A DNA stretch of 64,000 nt, from NCBI RefSeq assembly GCF_037975245.1, contig NC_092582.1, positions 7,667,001 to 7,731,000 of the forward strand, written 5' to 3'. Source of the DNA: Apostichopus japonicus. Its lineage: Eukaryota; Echinodermata; Holothuroidea; Aspidochirotida; Stichopodidae. Positions 1 through 11,459 of this stretch are shown here, piece after piece. Position numbers and translations under genes: made by a program. The notes beneath the pieces are model-generated. The model saw nothing but the letters and a program-made list of their open reading frames with translations. It searched no databases and was not told the DNA's origin. Numbering within the stretch: position 1 is the stretch's first letter; every line of letters starts with the position of its first letter.

Positions 1-1479
1 TTTTTATTTGATTGGTGATGGTGGTTTTTTCTTTACAACGCGAAAAAGGATGTGAATTATCGATAAAGATTCATCCGTACTCTGCGGCATTCTTACTCAT
101 TTATTGTCAGAATCACAGTACTTATCGACAACTTACGATCATAGAAACAGCCACGTGTGTCATCATGAAAATATTAAATAACTGTTGGTATAATTAAAAT
201 TTGAAGGAATTCCGCAGAAAAGCAAATATGGTATTATGAAACCGGCAGTGTGACCCTTATGAGCACATTACCACCCTCACAGGAATAGAACTATACGTGA
301 TTGAAAGAAAAACAAAATTAATATTAAGAGAGACTATATAGAAACTATAGAGAGACTTATTTACAGTGGTATTGAGAGATTCCATAAGCGTGCCAAATAT
401 GAAATTATTACGTTATTTTGATAGAACGAACACACAGAAACCCATTCAAGCAGTAACCAATCAATGTAATTGATTTAGGCTCAAGCAATTCAGGCGGCGT
501 TTAGTATCTAAACAAATATTTGCATATTGAGAAAATCGAGAAGCTCACCTTATTTGAGATCTCCGAATACACCATTTGTAGTCTATATATTAATGTTGAC
601 AAAATGGCATTTTGAGATATTCCAGATTTGAAGTATGTATGTCATGTAAAATAATAATATTTAGTATTTGGTCTTTTTCAGAAATTAATAGTCCCTCCAG
701 AAATTATATTTGGTATTGAATATTGCCTTGTTTAATGAGTTGAATCATGTACGCTGCCCTGGTTATTCATGTATTAATTAAAGAAAGCTTATTTCAGTAA
801 GATATTCAAATTCTTGACATACAAATTAGTGTTGTGGTGGACGTTAGTGTACTTGAAGGAAATAAAAAAGTGAATAAGGGAGCTAGTCCTCTTCTCCTGT
901 TTAACACATCAACTTCCGGGTCCATACTCTCCCTCCAAAGGCATTTACCATGGAATCCCCAGGGGGGCTCAAATGCAGGCCCATGTACCCCACCCACGAG
1001 TTGCTCCACTGGGTATTTTCTGCTGGTTGCTCTTTGGGAGAAATTTTTCGAAGCTTGCCCTTCCTGAACAAGAGGGTTGGTTACTCCCCTGAAAATTATT
1101 ACCACTGCAATGGCAAGGAAGGTTGTTTTCCTCGTTTGGAAAAATGACCCCGTCAAAGAGGCCTTCGCAAAACTGAGGGTGCTTTTTCGCTAGACTTGGA
1201 TCTGATCTCCTGCTCAAGATCATATCCTGTGGTGCTCCAGTTCTAGGTCGTAGTGTAATTGCAGATCAGATTCGGATCTGTTCCTCCGATTTTGACCTTG
1301 GCAAGGAGGAGGATCATACCCCGAGCACGAAATGAAGCTTGGTAGTGTAAATGCTCTAGTGTCAATGGTTAGCCGAGATCATCGGTGACCTTTACAACTG
1401 CAGAGTTGATTGCGGGAACTTCACAGTGCCGTCGTGCGCTGAGTGCTGCACATATCTATTGTGTACATTGAAGTACCAC
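1..1479. other. AT-rich DNA, no gene seen
   Basis: Only short ORFs in all frames, none with recognisable protein features or splice context. The last ~150 bases may contain more of the 5' part of the LINE relic that starts downstream: a stretch near 1330-1460 can be read as a much-decayed LINE polyprotein, but frames break too often to be certain. Confidence 0.5.
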
Positions 1480-2229
1480 AAACTAGAGGGCAAACTCGGA
1501 CTTCCTTTGAACACTAACATTGGTTCACCACAAGCGCACTCTTTTTTATAACTTATCTAGCCAACTCTTCAGAAATCAGATGATAATGATATCGATGCAG
1601 TTATCCTGCCATCTCAGTTAGCTGATCATGATTACAGCACAACCACCAATTTATTTCTTCACAGTAGACCAACAATACGCTGAAGATATCTCTTGGGCAT
1701 CAACTGGTCAGCATATACTGCAAGATATCGAAAAACGAGTTTCTGAAAAAACTGACAGGAAGGAATCTGAAAATCAATTGCACAAAAATTGAGAAATTTT
1801 CAATCACAAGAAAAGGAAATGAAAGTTGGAAGAAGTGTAAATATGTTGGAAGCTTGCTGGGGACCGTAAAAGATATTAACCGAAGAATTGGTATAACCAA
1901 CGGTGCTTTCAACACACTGTCAAGTATTTTCAAAAGCAAAAACATAAGCCGAAACATTACGCTTAGGAGTTTCGAGGCTTTATGAAAGAGTATTGATTTT
2001 GTACAATTGCAAACTGTGGGGCACAACGAAGGATCTTGATCGCAAAACTGACACTTTTCAAAGGAAACTGCTTCGTAATATTCTCAACATAAGATGGACC
2101 AATAGCAATTGGTTATCAAACGATGAGCTCTACAATGAAACCAACCAAACACTTTGGTCATCCATAGTCGCACATAGAAGATTGAGATTTTTCGGGTCTT
2201 ATTATTGGGGGCGGGTGGTAGAATCATAG
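1480..2229 (+). pseudogene. LINE endonuclease-reverse transcriptase relic (C-terminal half)
   Basis: Decayed non-LTR retrotransposon reverse transcriptase read through at least three frames. Around 1501-1536 a frame reads LNTNIGSPQ, matching the 'TNIGxPQGD' block of RTE-like reverse transcriptases. At 1676 another frame reads YAEDISWAST, the equivalent of the catalytic FADD/YADD block with one Asp replaced by Glu. At 1815-1982 a third frame reads ESWKKCKYVGSLLGTVKDI and then RNITLRSFEAL, ending in a TGA. From 1993 the frame moves again: LYNCKLWGTTKDL, FQRKLLRNILNIRW and RRLRFFG, the usual C-terminal tail of these enzymes. Stops at about 1531 and 1983 and at least three frame changes show it is dead. 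Family identity is from memory of conserved blocks; the clade (RTE-like or a relative) is inferred. Confidence 0.78.
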
Positions 2230-2921
2230 TATTCCAAATAGAATAATACATGTCCAACTGGGTGGATACGTAACGAGGGTGCCGTACCGCAAGTAAGTAG
2301 ATTTTTTTGGTGACCAAACTGACTAGCATTATGTAGTTCAATTACAACAGTAGTGTGATGTGTTTCATTACATCTCATATTGGAGAAACATGAAGAATAT
2401 ACGTTAAGCACGCACAGTACGCCGGCAAGGAGTCAATGCATAACATAGGCAATATTGTCCCCCAAAACCAAGGGGCAGGATTAACAAGTGAGATGGCAAA
2501 ACGAAAACCGTGAACATTTACAAACTCCCTCGTTGAAATTCCGAAATTTTCAGCAGCATGACACGAGTGGGTTGTCAATTCTTTATATCTTAAATATGCT
2601 ATACCTGGTACTTAGTTATATGCTAAGGTGCTAACTCTAACGCTAATTGGCTGTATTCAGACAATTTTAAAGTTATTTTATAGTATTTTCAGCTTTATTA
2701 TACTATAGGGTTGTACAAAGAGTTAGAAAGAAGTTTTCCGGGTTCATTGTAAGTTCGAATTTCGTCATATCTTGTAATAATGTAAGCCTTAAATTTATAC
2801 ATATTAGAAGAATAAAACCTGAGGTTATATTGTCTCAGAAATCAGAATTCAAGAGTGCGGTCAAAAGTGCGGTTAAATTACTTTTTGTACAGACAACATT
2901 TTCCAACTAGTGTCATGTTGT
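2230..2921. other. Unassigned sequence between LINE relic and inverted-repeat element
   Basis: No ORF with protein-like features. Part could be the 3' UTR of the LINE relic, but no A-rich or simple-repeat tail was seen to mark its end. Confidence 0.4.
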
Positions 2922-3612
2922 TTGACCAGGCGCGTATCCAGGATTTTCTAACCCGGGGGGCGCGAATTACTATCTAAGCGGAGCGCCACCATCGGTTGGC
3001 GCGCAGCGTACAAGAAAATTTCTGGTTTTGATACCCCCCAGATCACCGGAAACGGCACTTCTCGGGCTTGAAATGACCAACCAGATGTACACTTTTGGCC
3101 TGAGAACCAAGTATTTCCTAATAGTTTTTTTTCCATCCATAACCTTTTTGAAGATTGTCAACCCGGCACACGTCATGTTCGACCTGATCGCATCTCCTGT
3201 GGGTCTTTGCTTTTGTAGGTGATTCTACGTCGCGGCCCACAATACCCGTCAGCCCCACTTTTCAAGGTTTTAAGCCCCAAATTTGTTCAGAATTTGAAAA
3301 TTCACATTTCTCGTGAATAAACTCACTTGAAAACATACCCATAATGTTGTACAAAATTTCATCTATGGACAACCAATATAGAAAAACTTCCTTGAAGCCC
3401 TAACAGACCGGTCAAAATTGCACGAGTAGAGGGGAAGTGTGATGCAGAATGTTGGTCAGAAATTTTCGAAAATTCAGACACAGTTAATTTATTGGTGTAG
3501 AAATATTAAACCTCTTTTAACGGCTATTATAAAACTTGGTTGAAGGAAATGAAAAAATAGCAGATATTCCCGAAAGCGAACACTACACACACAGGCGTAA
3601 GAGGCGCGGCGG

Positions 3613-3989
3613 CAGTGGCGGAGCTAGGGGTATTGGTCAGGAGGGGCGAGAATGGTCTGTAGGGGCGCTTTCGACACTATCTAAGCGGAGCGCCACCACT
3701 GGTTGGCGCGTAGCGCACAGAAAATTTTTGAGTAAAGATACTCCCTAGATCGCCGGAAATGACCCTTTCAGGGCCTGGCTAATTTGCAGATAAACGAAGA
3801 ATAGGGTGTCATCGCGAAATTACACCAACAAAATGTGAGAAATGTCAATAAGTAGATGAGAGCGCAATAAAAAAGTCAATAATCTAGAATAAGTAAAAAG
3901 TGGTAAAGAGCTGAAAAAGGCGCCAGCAGTCCATTTGAGTCCGTCAGGGGGGCATCCGCCCCCCTGACCGTATGGACGCTCCGCCATTG
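3613..3989. mobile_element. hAT-like MITE with 8-bp target duplication
   Basis: A 377-bp element without coding capacity. Its left end is CAGTGGCGGAG and its right end, read inward on the other strand, is CAATGGCGGAG, fitting the CARNG-type ends known for hAT transposons. The flanking octamers are CGCGGCGG (3605-3612) and CTCGGCGG (3990-3997), 7 of 8 identical, the duplication length expected for hAT. The interior shares a stretch (ATCTAAGCGGAGCGCCACCA and what follows) with copies at about 2973 and 4400. The hAT assignment rests on ends and duplication length only. Confidence 0.72.
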
Positions 3990-4348
3990 CTCGGCGGGGG
4001 TGCAGCCCCTAATTCGCCATTACTAATGTAAAAGAAACTTTTGACAAATAATTGGACCTCCATGCTATTTATACATCTACATGAGACATGTCGTTGTTTA
4101 CATTAGCATCCCGCGGTATACTGCGCAATTTGAACGGACCGTACGGTACATGATGGCATGCGATATAATAACCGATGCTTGCTTATATGATATTGACATC
4201 GAAACGTTGAACGCGCGCTTCGCGCGCGAAAATTTTTGGTTATTTTTTCAGGCAAGTCGGACAGTTTTGAGGATTTTCATCCTGGAACGCCATTTTAATG
4301 CTCACTGATATGATGTGATATCTGCTGTTTGCGTTACAAATTCGAACA

Positions 4349-4690
4349 GGCGCGTAGCGAGAAATTTACCAAGGGAGGGGCGAAGCCTGTAGGCAAATTA
4401 TCTAAGCGTAGCGCCACCATAGGTTGGCGCGAAGCGTACAAGAAAATTTTGGCCGAAAATGCCTCCCAGATCGCTGGAAATGGCACTACCCAGGACCATT
4501 TGTTAACGCGAAGCGTACAAGCAAATTTTGGCCGAAAATGTCTCCCAGATCGCCGGAAATGACACTTCCCAGGCCTTGTAAGTTGCATCTAAGCACTTTC
4601 TATTTTGAAATTACTTAGCGATATCATTTAAAAAAAAGCGGAATGGGGGGGGGGCGGTCGCCCCCATCCCAAAATGCGTCATGTTCCCCG
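4349..4690 (+). repeat. Further copy of the GC-rich element family, right end unclear
   Basis: Begins CAGGCGCGTAGCGAG and contains two head-to-tail copies of a segment reading GCGAAGCGTACAAG, then AATTTTGGCCGAAAATG, then CCCAGATCGC and GGAAATG (about 4425-4495 and 4505-4575). The same segment occurs in diverged form at 2995-3060 and 3690-3770. It ends near a poly-G/poly-C snapback at 4645-4680. No matching inverted right terminus was found, so the boundary is approximate. Confidence 0.55.
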
Positions 4691-4910
4691 ACGACACGGT
4701 AGAGTTCGAGACCAGCCACAGTTGGTTTCATAGCACAATTCTACACACGCGTTATGATAGACCATATATAGTATATATATAGATCATTAGTGAGAGAGGA
4801 AAATGGAAACGTCAAAAAACTGGAGTTGTCGGTGTAAGGGGTAGGGTGAGGCACACTTTTACGAAATCATTGATCCGTCACTGGCTACCCTTCAGCGCTG
4901 TAATGATGTC

Positions 4911-5075
4911 ACTGTTCCTCTTTCTCTTCCCGGTGTCTTCGCGTTTTTCTTTTACTCCCTCCTTTTCTCCTTCTTCTCTCTTTCTTCTTTTTCTTTTCCC
5001 TTCCTTCCTCTCCTCCTCTTTTTCCCCTCTTTTTTCCTTTTTTCTTCTCTTTTTTTTCTCTCCTCTTTTTCTTAC
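4911..5075 (+). repeat. Pyrimidine (C/T) low-complexity tract
   Basis: About 165 bases almost purely C and T, mostly TTCTTTTTC/CTCC permutations. Long ORFs on both strands here (S/F-rich on plus, K/E/R-rich on minus) are artefacts of the composition. It abuts the inverted GC-rich right end of the 2927-5121 element. Confidence 0.85.
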
Positions 5076-5186
5076 CCGGGGGGCGCGCGCCCCCAACGCC
5101 CCCCCCCTGGATACGCACCTGTTGACCACCGATTTTCCAACTACTGGAGATTGGCTTAGGAAATGCATCGTTTGATCGTTTGATCA

Positions 5187-7497
5187 ACGGAACACATTAA
5201 TGACAAAACCAGTAAACATTATTTTAAGGCGCTATTGTAAAATGAAAAGCCATTGCATTACACGTTCGACAGAGTAGACTTCGCCTCTTAGTGTTTCGTC
5301 CAGGAGATGAAATCAGCGTAATTTATCCACCCAGATGATTTACACTAGAAGAAATGTGGCCCCTTTTCCCTTTTTAACTAGGAATGTGATAAGGATTACT
5401 CTGGCAAGGTTATAAGTACATCAACTGCTATATTATTAAACCACAATTTTTGACCTGTGACCTCATATTCATATTTAGTTCTACGAGTCATATATTTTTG
5501 TCTTCTATAATAATCATGTGTATGTTGACATGAAGATCAAACATACACCACATTTTGTTGCTGAGATACAATTTATAGTGTATTAGGTCAGGGTCAATGA
5601 CCTTTGACCCCCTGAGAAGGCAACTTGCTCTCCCCCTATCCCACCTTACCCTTTTCTGGTCAATCTTTACACCCATACCTACCAAAATCAGTTGAAATCA
5701 GCATCTTTTATTTATTGTTTGCACAAATTGGCTCTATAGATATGGTTAATTATGGGTTACTAAGGCTTGTTGATTGAGCGTCACTAGATGCTTCTGAAAC
5801 AAACTGCCTCTTGATATAACTGCAATACCCTACATTACGGTAGTATTGAATCAGAGATCTTATAGATAGTTTCAGAGACTAACTACCCGAAATGGATTAC
5901 TCATTGTGTGTGTGTGTGAGGGGGGGGGGGGGATAGGTTTGTGTGTGTGTTTGAAGGGAGGGAGATAGGGAGGGGGTGGGGGTTGGTTCTACACTGTTAC
6001 CGCGGATAGGTTCAAATCCGATCGTTAATTGGACATCAAGTTGCTCCAGTTATATATGTACTATAATTATGGGTAACGTCTATTGGTAAGATACGGATGG
6101 AGTTCATATTAGGTACAAAACATGAAACATGATGAGTTTTGCTTAACATATATTGCTTAACGAGAAATCATCACATCGTTTTTTGGAAAAAGCCTCTTCT
6201 CAGTCTCTGAAATTACTTCTAAACTGATAGTTGTCACAAGGGATCCATTCATTCAGGCATACAAGATTTAGGCTATACAGCTGCAGTGTGAGTTCTCCAT
6301 TCTGAATCAGTTTTACAGTTTTAAGGAACCCTAAGGTTCTTTAAGAGTGATCTCTATAAAAAAAATTGAAAGATAATCTTTGAGATCTGATATAGATAAC
6401 TACATAGAGAATCAAATTCAATTCAAGTGCATATATGTAAGTTCAGTTATTAACTGATCTTATTCATTTGTAAAATGCGGTGTTCGATAAATCCACCTTT
6501 TTATGACAATTAGGCTTAACTTTGTATATGGATATATCCATATAAAAAGCATATATTGTCTTTAACAAAAGAAGACACTTCCTATCTTTATGTCCTTTAA
6601 CAAGAAAGAACATTTCCTATATGGATATTACGTAGACAAGATAATGGCTTCATGAAGCAAGCCAGGGTGTTGTTATGGGCATGCTTTACCTCTTGAATAT
6701 TCACAACTACATTTACAGATGACGTCATCTCTACGTCATCGCCCTCGCAACAGTCCACGCTAGTACCGCGTCCGGATACCAGTCAGAGGTGTATACGTCG
6801 TTGTTGGGGAACCATCGCCTCTCACCCCGTTCCAATAGCACGGTTCTTTATTGTTTTGCCGTAACATTGCGTTACCTGTTTTATTCCTATCATTACTACA
6901 GTATGTTCTGACTGAAGGATCTTCAAGTCTTTAGTGACTTTCATTTTATCTATTTATCTTCACTTCTGCTACGGAATGGACTTTCCCTTTTCCATACCAT
7001 ATTTTACTTCCATCCAGTGAACTGAAGCGGATCCCTTTTTAATTATTACAATTGTCCTTGGATGAACTTTTTTAATCATTTATTAATTCCGCGCCACGCC
7101 TTTTGACGAAGTACTCTTTATCGCGGATCATCGCAAAGGCCCAGCTCTACGACACCATCGAGTTCATCGGCTTCAGACCCAGTCTTAATAGATAAGTTAT
7201 TTCTTTCTATCTGGCGCCTTAAGTTAACTGTACTCTTTGTTATTCACTTTGTACCATTCACCTCTATTGTCCATATTATTTGTAGAATATAGAAATATTA
7301 TTATTCAAAATGCCATTCGAAACCTCGTCCATCTTTTCTTTTATGCGTTAACACCCTTGGAAACTCTTTCTGCCGGATACGAATTATTTACATGTCGTTT
7401 CCGTAACAGTGTGGGCAATGGAGTTATAAATCTCTTACACTATTTGAAGATACATGTAGAGGCGAAAACAACCAGCCAATTGGGACAATTTCATAAT
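5187..7497. other. Unassigned DNA with simple repeats
   Basis: No gene supported. It contains a (GT)n/poly-G/G-rich stretch at about 5905-5990, a 20-bp perfect palindrome at 6525-6544, and a GC-richer block at about 6720-6840 that could be part of an LTR, though no second copy or primer-binding site was found. A 122-codon ORF at 7237-7605 lacks any recognisable feature. Confidence 0.4.
6525..6544. repeat. 20-bp perfect palindrome
   Basis: TATATGGATATATCCATATA is its own reverse complement and is followed directly by AAAAGC. Just downstream is a short imperfect direct repeat (CTTTAACAA...TTTCCTAT at about 6561 and 6595). Function unknown. Confidence 0.85.
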
Positions 7498-7676
7498 GCT
7501 AATACCTCTCTAAACTGTCCTCCCATACCAAGCTTCAAAGCATTCGTATTGACAGTACAAACAGTTCCTAACCTTCATCTGATACTAGTGCTAATACCTC
7601 TCTAAACTGTCCTCCCATACCAAGCTTCAAAGCATTCGTATTGACAGTACAAACAGTTCCTAACCTTTATCTGATA
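7498..7676 (+). repeat. 92-bp tandem duplication, two copies
   Basis: The unit starting GCTAATACCTCTCTAAACTG is present at 7498-7589 and again at 7590-7676 with a single visible base difference (CTTCATC versus CTTTATC). The high identity suggests a recent duplication. No coding meaning seen. Confidence 0.9.
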
Positions 7677-10600
7677 GAAACATGATATTCATACTGACAA
7701 TACGAGTGCTCTGAAAGCGACGGGACATGACAGAACAGTATAGACAACTGGGTGAAACAACGTTTGGTTTTGTTAAATCCTCATCAATTGTTATTCGATC
7801 TATGGACACTAAATTTCGCTCTAAGTGGTCAGGATTCAGGGCTTCCGTAGATAATTTTCAAGAATCACGCCATGACCCTACATATTATATATGCACAACA
7901 TTTACAATGGAATCCTTAATTTAGAGCCGAGTCTATATTCATCCGTTTCAATGCAGTGTCTCCTCTCTTCGTGGAAAACGAATTTGCTGGTTATTTATTA
8001 TTTAACATGTGGAAAAGTGACACTGGTTTATTAATCGATTGATGACAGGCAAAATTAGGAAGAAATTGGTAAATTCATAATTTTCGCATAATACTTCATT
8101 ATTTAAACTAAAAATTGACTAGTCCACCAAGATGGACTTCTCTAGCATTTTAGTTTCTTAAAGCATCTACATATTTATAAAAAAAAAAGTTTAAAAAAAT
8201 TAAAGAAAACAATCTGACAAGATGCCTTAACTCATATATGAAAAAGTGAGAGGGTGCACTTGAAGTTTTGATCGATATTTTATCCCTTTATCAATATTAT
8301 TGTGCCATCGTTTTCTGTTTATTTATGTTGGCATCTCAGCTTTGGTTTCTAATTTACTTTCTTGTGATAATTGAAATTATGTGTACTATAACCCACTTGA
8401 AAAAAAGAGCGATTTAAATAAAAATGACTTATACTATAGCTGCCACAGGGGTTGGCGATATTCTTAGACTTACTCGAGTCTTCAGTTATCCTAATGACGG
8501 AATATTAAAGCAAAGTAATTATGAATTTTGTGAAAGTATTTTTTTTTTTAAGTGAGTTCAGTCTGGAAAGAAACATGATATATATATATATACATTCGAT
8601 TCAATACCATTGTATTTCATTCACTTGACTAGTCAAGTTTCATATTTTAAGGAGATAATCTTTTCCCTTACAAAAATTACAAAAATTGAACAAAATTGTG
8701 CAGCGTTTAATAAAGGATGTAACATATATCATTTATATATATATATTATTTTGATTTTGGAACTTAATCCCCAAAAAATGAAACACATATGTATAGGGTC
8801 TATCTCTTTAAAAATGTTGATTCCAAAACAACGAAGATAAATACTATATTAAACCGAAAGAGAATCAGAAATTATTTGTTCATATGGAAAACATAAAGTC
8901 ACCCAGAAATAATTCTCTAAAATAAAAAAGAATAAAAAAATAAAAATCCGTCTCTTTTAAAAGATATACATATAATTAAATAATCAAGTTTTCTTCACTT
9001 ACTAAAGTAAACCAAACTTTTGTTCGAAATATTGCACAACGTTTAGGTATATTTTTCTTACAATATTCTTTATTCTTTCTTATAGGCTGCAGAGTCGTTC
9101 CTCCTGCTCAAGGCTGGCATAGACGAATGTCTTTAATAAATTTACAACGTACAGATTCCGCTGAGACATACAAGTGACGTCACATGGGGTGGTATAAGTA
9201 ACTTCCGTGTCCAACCTCGTATCGCTAATCTGTTTGAATTGCATCTGCGGAGAGAAGGAAATAAAAAATTAAACGTCAAGTATTTTTTTTTATCTGGGAG
9301 ATGATCTAATCCCTCGGGTGCAGAAATATTGAACTCACTCTTACTTTAACCTTTCCCCCTCCTTCTCCACCATATCCTGTACCGATTGTTGTGAGCTTAC
9401 CAGGTAAGTGGCTAATTTTTGTTATACTTTTTGCGCACTTTCTACGCTCTTGATTATGTACATTTCTCTGTTAGGGATTTATAATGGACCACACTGATAA
9501 TCGTATATTCGTAAAATACTCCCCAATGACTTTGGGGACACCTTATCGAATCTGCCAACATTCAAACTCCAACATTCATGCACACACTCAGGTAACATTT
9601 ATCAACATTTTTATTTTATAAATATTGCATTTCATTTATAAAATCCTTAATCCGCCATCCGAATCAATCAATCGATAGATCGAACAACCAATCAATTCAG
9701 GAACCAAGCAAGCCGAGCAGGAAGTCAATCAATCAATCTATCTTGAAAGAGTGTGCGTGTTGGGACGCAATCGACGCTAAATACAAATTTTTTACCCAAA
9801 TTCTTATTCTCGACGTTAAGCTCTGTAACTTCTTCTGGATATTACTGACTGGATATTGAAATGACGTCATCTCAGAGAGCCTCGATATTTCGCCCTCTTG
9901 TTCTCTCACTCTGTGGAAGGCAGCTTTCAAAGTTTTACATATGTTAGAAAACCGTGTAATCCACAGAGCTTCGTTTGCCGACGTTATCTGTAATCAATAT
10001 ATATATATATTTATATATTAAGAGAGAGAGAGACAGAGAGGTGGATAGAGTTGGAGGTGGAGAGAGAAATAAGACACCAAAGTTCGAAGAAAAAAGTACT
10101 ATTTGTATAAATTATATATTTAGGAAAAAATGAACAATGTTTTAAGGGACTACCAAGAGCCCAATGAGGCGTCGCTCGTTGACCAGTACGGAGATTGATA
10201 AGCTCATGTCACACCATGTAAAGTTGTGAGCACAAATATTGTCACAAATCTATAAATACCCGTGCAAATAGTGTATCATATATGTCCTTGTTTACCCCGT
10301 CAAAGTATTCATCCTTGGTGGCGATTTTGTCATATCTACCAATTTGTACGTCACCGTATGCGTGGCGCTTACAATTATATAGTAATCTGCCTTTTCATTA
10401 TACTACCACACTAACTCTGCGGGTGTGTCTATAGCCATATCCTGTATCTAATATATGAATTACTCCTATTATACATTTCCAATGAAGGAAGGGTGTTGGG
10501 TCGGGTGGGTGGACAGGGGAAGGGGGGGGGGGAGGTGGGTTTTCAGCTTTCATCAGACATCGGACAATAATAACTTTACTGGTGCCATATATTTTGTATA

Positions 10601-10700
10601 CCAGCCAGGCATAGGTTCGGCCATATGTAACTCTCCTATGAGTGTGTTTAAACGATATTGTTTTGAAAGCCAGCAAACATTCTTCAATTATCGCCAATCG
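7677..10700. other. AT-rich unassigned DNA with microsatellites
   Basis: Holds (TA)n at about 8578-8592 and 10000-10018, an AATC/ATCG-type repeat at about 9660-9745, (GA)n at about 10020-10040 and a poly-G run at about 10521. A possible short plus-strand terminal exon at 9086-9136 is described in the findings. Nothing else is gene-like. Confidence 0.4.
9655..9745 (+). repeat. Degenerate AATC tetranucleotide repeat
   Basis: Repeated CAATCAATC/AACCAATCAATT motifs interrupted by unique bases. Simple sequence, no further role visible. Confidence 0.7.
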
Positions 10701-10716
10701 AAAGATTCTGTTTGAT

Positions 10717-10722
10717 TTTATT
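10717..10722 (-). terminator. Poly(A) signal of candidate minus-strand gene
   Basis: AATAAA on the minus strand, about 52 bases beyond the TAA at 10774-10776. Its position fits the 3' end of the gene formed by the exons at 12963-12998, 10903-10986 and 10774-10842. Confidence 0.4.
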
Positions 10723-10773
10723 TTAATGGTAGCATGTAAGCATTTAATAGAGTTGGTTTACAGTAAGCACAGA

Positions 10774-10842
10774 TTAGAAAATAATATGATGATCTTGAAG
10801 CAGGTGGAACCAATTGCTGTATACATATCGTGAACGTTGAAG
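10774..10842 (-). CDS. Candidate terminal exon, unknown protein
   Basis: Minus-strand segment following a pyrimidine-biased acceptor (TTACGTTTTTCGCCAG, AG at 10843-10844). In phase 0 it encodes 22 residues beginning LQRSRYVYSNWF and ending LLQDHHIIF before TAA, with an AATAAA downstream. The separating intron (10843-10902) would be only 60 nt with GT...AG ends. It is also open in frame, so the unspliced form would read through. All three frames of this exon are open, so the frame is taken from the upstream exons. Protein not recognised. Confidence 0.38.
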   Translation of the reverse strand, partial: LQRSRYVYSNWFHLLQDHHIIF

Positions 10843-10902
10843 CTGGCGAAAAACGTAATTAAAATACCCTTTAATTTTAAAAAATTGGTCTAAAGAACTT
10901 AC

Positions 10903-10986
10903 ATCTGACCTGAGAAACGGGAGATGATCCCTTATTGTCTCTAATCCGTTGATCCCATTTGCACTTTGAATTCGCCCTGCCTCTCG
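10903..10986 (-). CDS. Candidate internal exon, unknown protein
   Basis: Strong splice context on the minus strand: acceptor TTTTGTTTTTTCTGCAG (AG at 10987-10988) and donor GTCAGAT|GTAAGTTC (GT at 10901-10902). The exon is 84 nt, phase 0 to 0, encoding REAGRIQSANG, INGLETIRDH and LPFLRSD. GLETIRDHLP is faintly reminiscent of helix 1 of bHLH proteins (AFxxLRxxIP), but the spacing to the preceding Glu and Asn is wrong for that fold, so I do not assign it. A second frame is also open. The neighbouring exon at 12963-12998 forces the frame chosen here. Confidence 0.45.
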
Positions 10987-11000
10987 CTGCAGAAAAAACA

Positions 11001-11459
11001 AAAGGAGAGATTAAAGGTCAGTGTATAACTTAACATGAATTCTATAAAACATTTTTAGAAAGTAAACCTTAGAAAACTAGAAAATTGAAATTGTCATAGA
11101 AATTATTTCGTGACAAAACCGATTAAATAAGGATTAGATATAGTAATCGTACTAATCTTTATTAAATGATAGTTAGAAGTAGCTGAAGTATACCTAACTT
11201 TAAATACATTGAAAAGGGTGCGGTTGGGGATGGGGGAGGCGGGTTGGGGGTAATGGTTTAGGTGCGGTGGCTGCGGTTAATGTTGGAATGGTTGCAATTA
11301 TGCCGAGTGCAGTCTTCTGTAATGTATTACTTTTCTTTCTTTTATACAGATATCCTTGCTGTATTGCCGCTGTTCTAAGAGTTACTATCCCTCCCTCTTT
11401 CTTTTCCTGTTATATTCCTCCCAGTGTACTATATAGCTATACAGAGTAACTAACCTGGT
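11001..11459. other. Unassigned intronic or intergenic DNA
   Basis: A/T-rich, with a G-rich patch at 11215-11265. Nothing gene-like seen. Confidence 0.4.

Larger units (their letters stand above)
2927..5121. mobile_element. Candidate 2.2-kb composite element with 16-bp terminal inverted repeats
   Basis: Left end CAGGCGCGTATCCAGG (2927-2942) is matched by the reverse complement of the right end, CAGGTGCGTATCCAGG (5106-5121), 15 of 16 identical. Both ends lead into a G/C-rich block (CCCGGGGGGCGCG at about 2950 and inverted at about 5076). The pentamer TTGAC lies directly outside both ends (2922-2926, 5122-5126) and may be a target duplication. The interior has no transposase ORF; it holds further repeat copies (3613-3989, 4349-4690) and a pyrimidine tract. 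It could be one non-autonomous element enlarged by nested insertions, or two solo ends that happen to face each other. Confidence 0.5.

Noticed and set aside
4878-5187. K/E/R-rich minus-strand ORFs and an S/F/L-rich plus-strand ORF
   Set aside because: They are translations of a C/T low-complexity tract; charge and composition follow from the repeat.
6000-6025. GGTTCAAATCC, a tRNA B-box-like motif
   Set aside because: No A-box at the right distance and no cloverleaf pairing.
6660-7230. Possible solo LTR (GC-richer block, TGTTG start)
   Set aside because: No second LTR copy, target duplication or primer-binding site could be seen.
7237-7605. 122-codon ORF
   Set aside because: No ATG at its listed start, no domain, and it runs into a recent tandem duplication.
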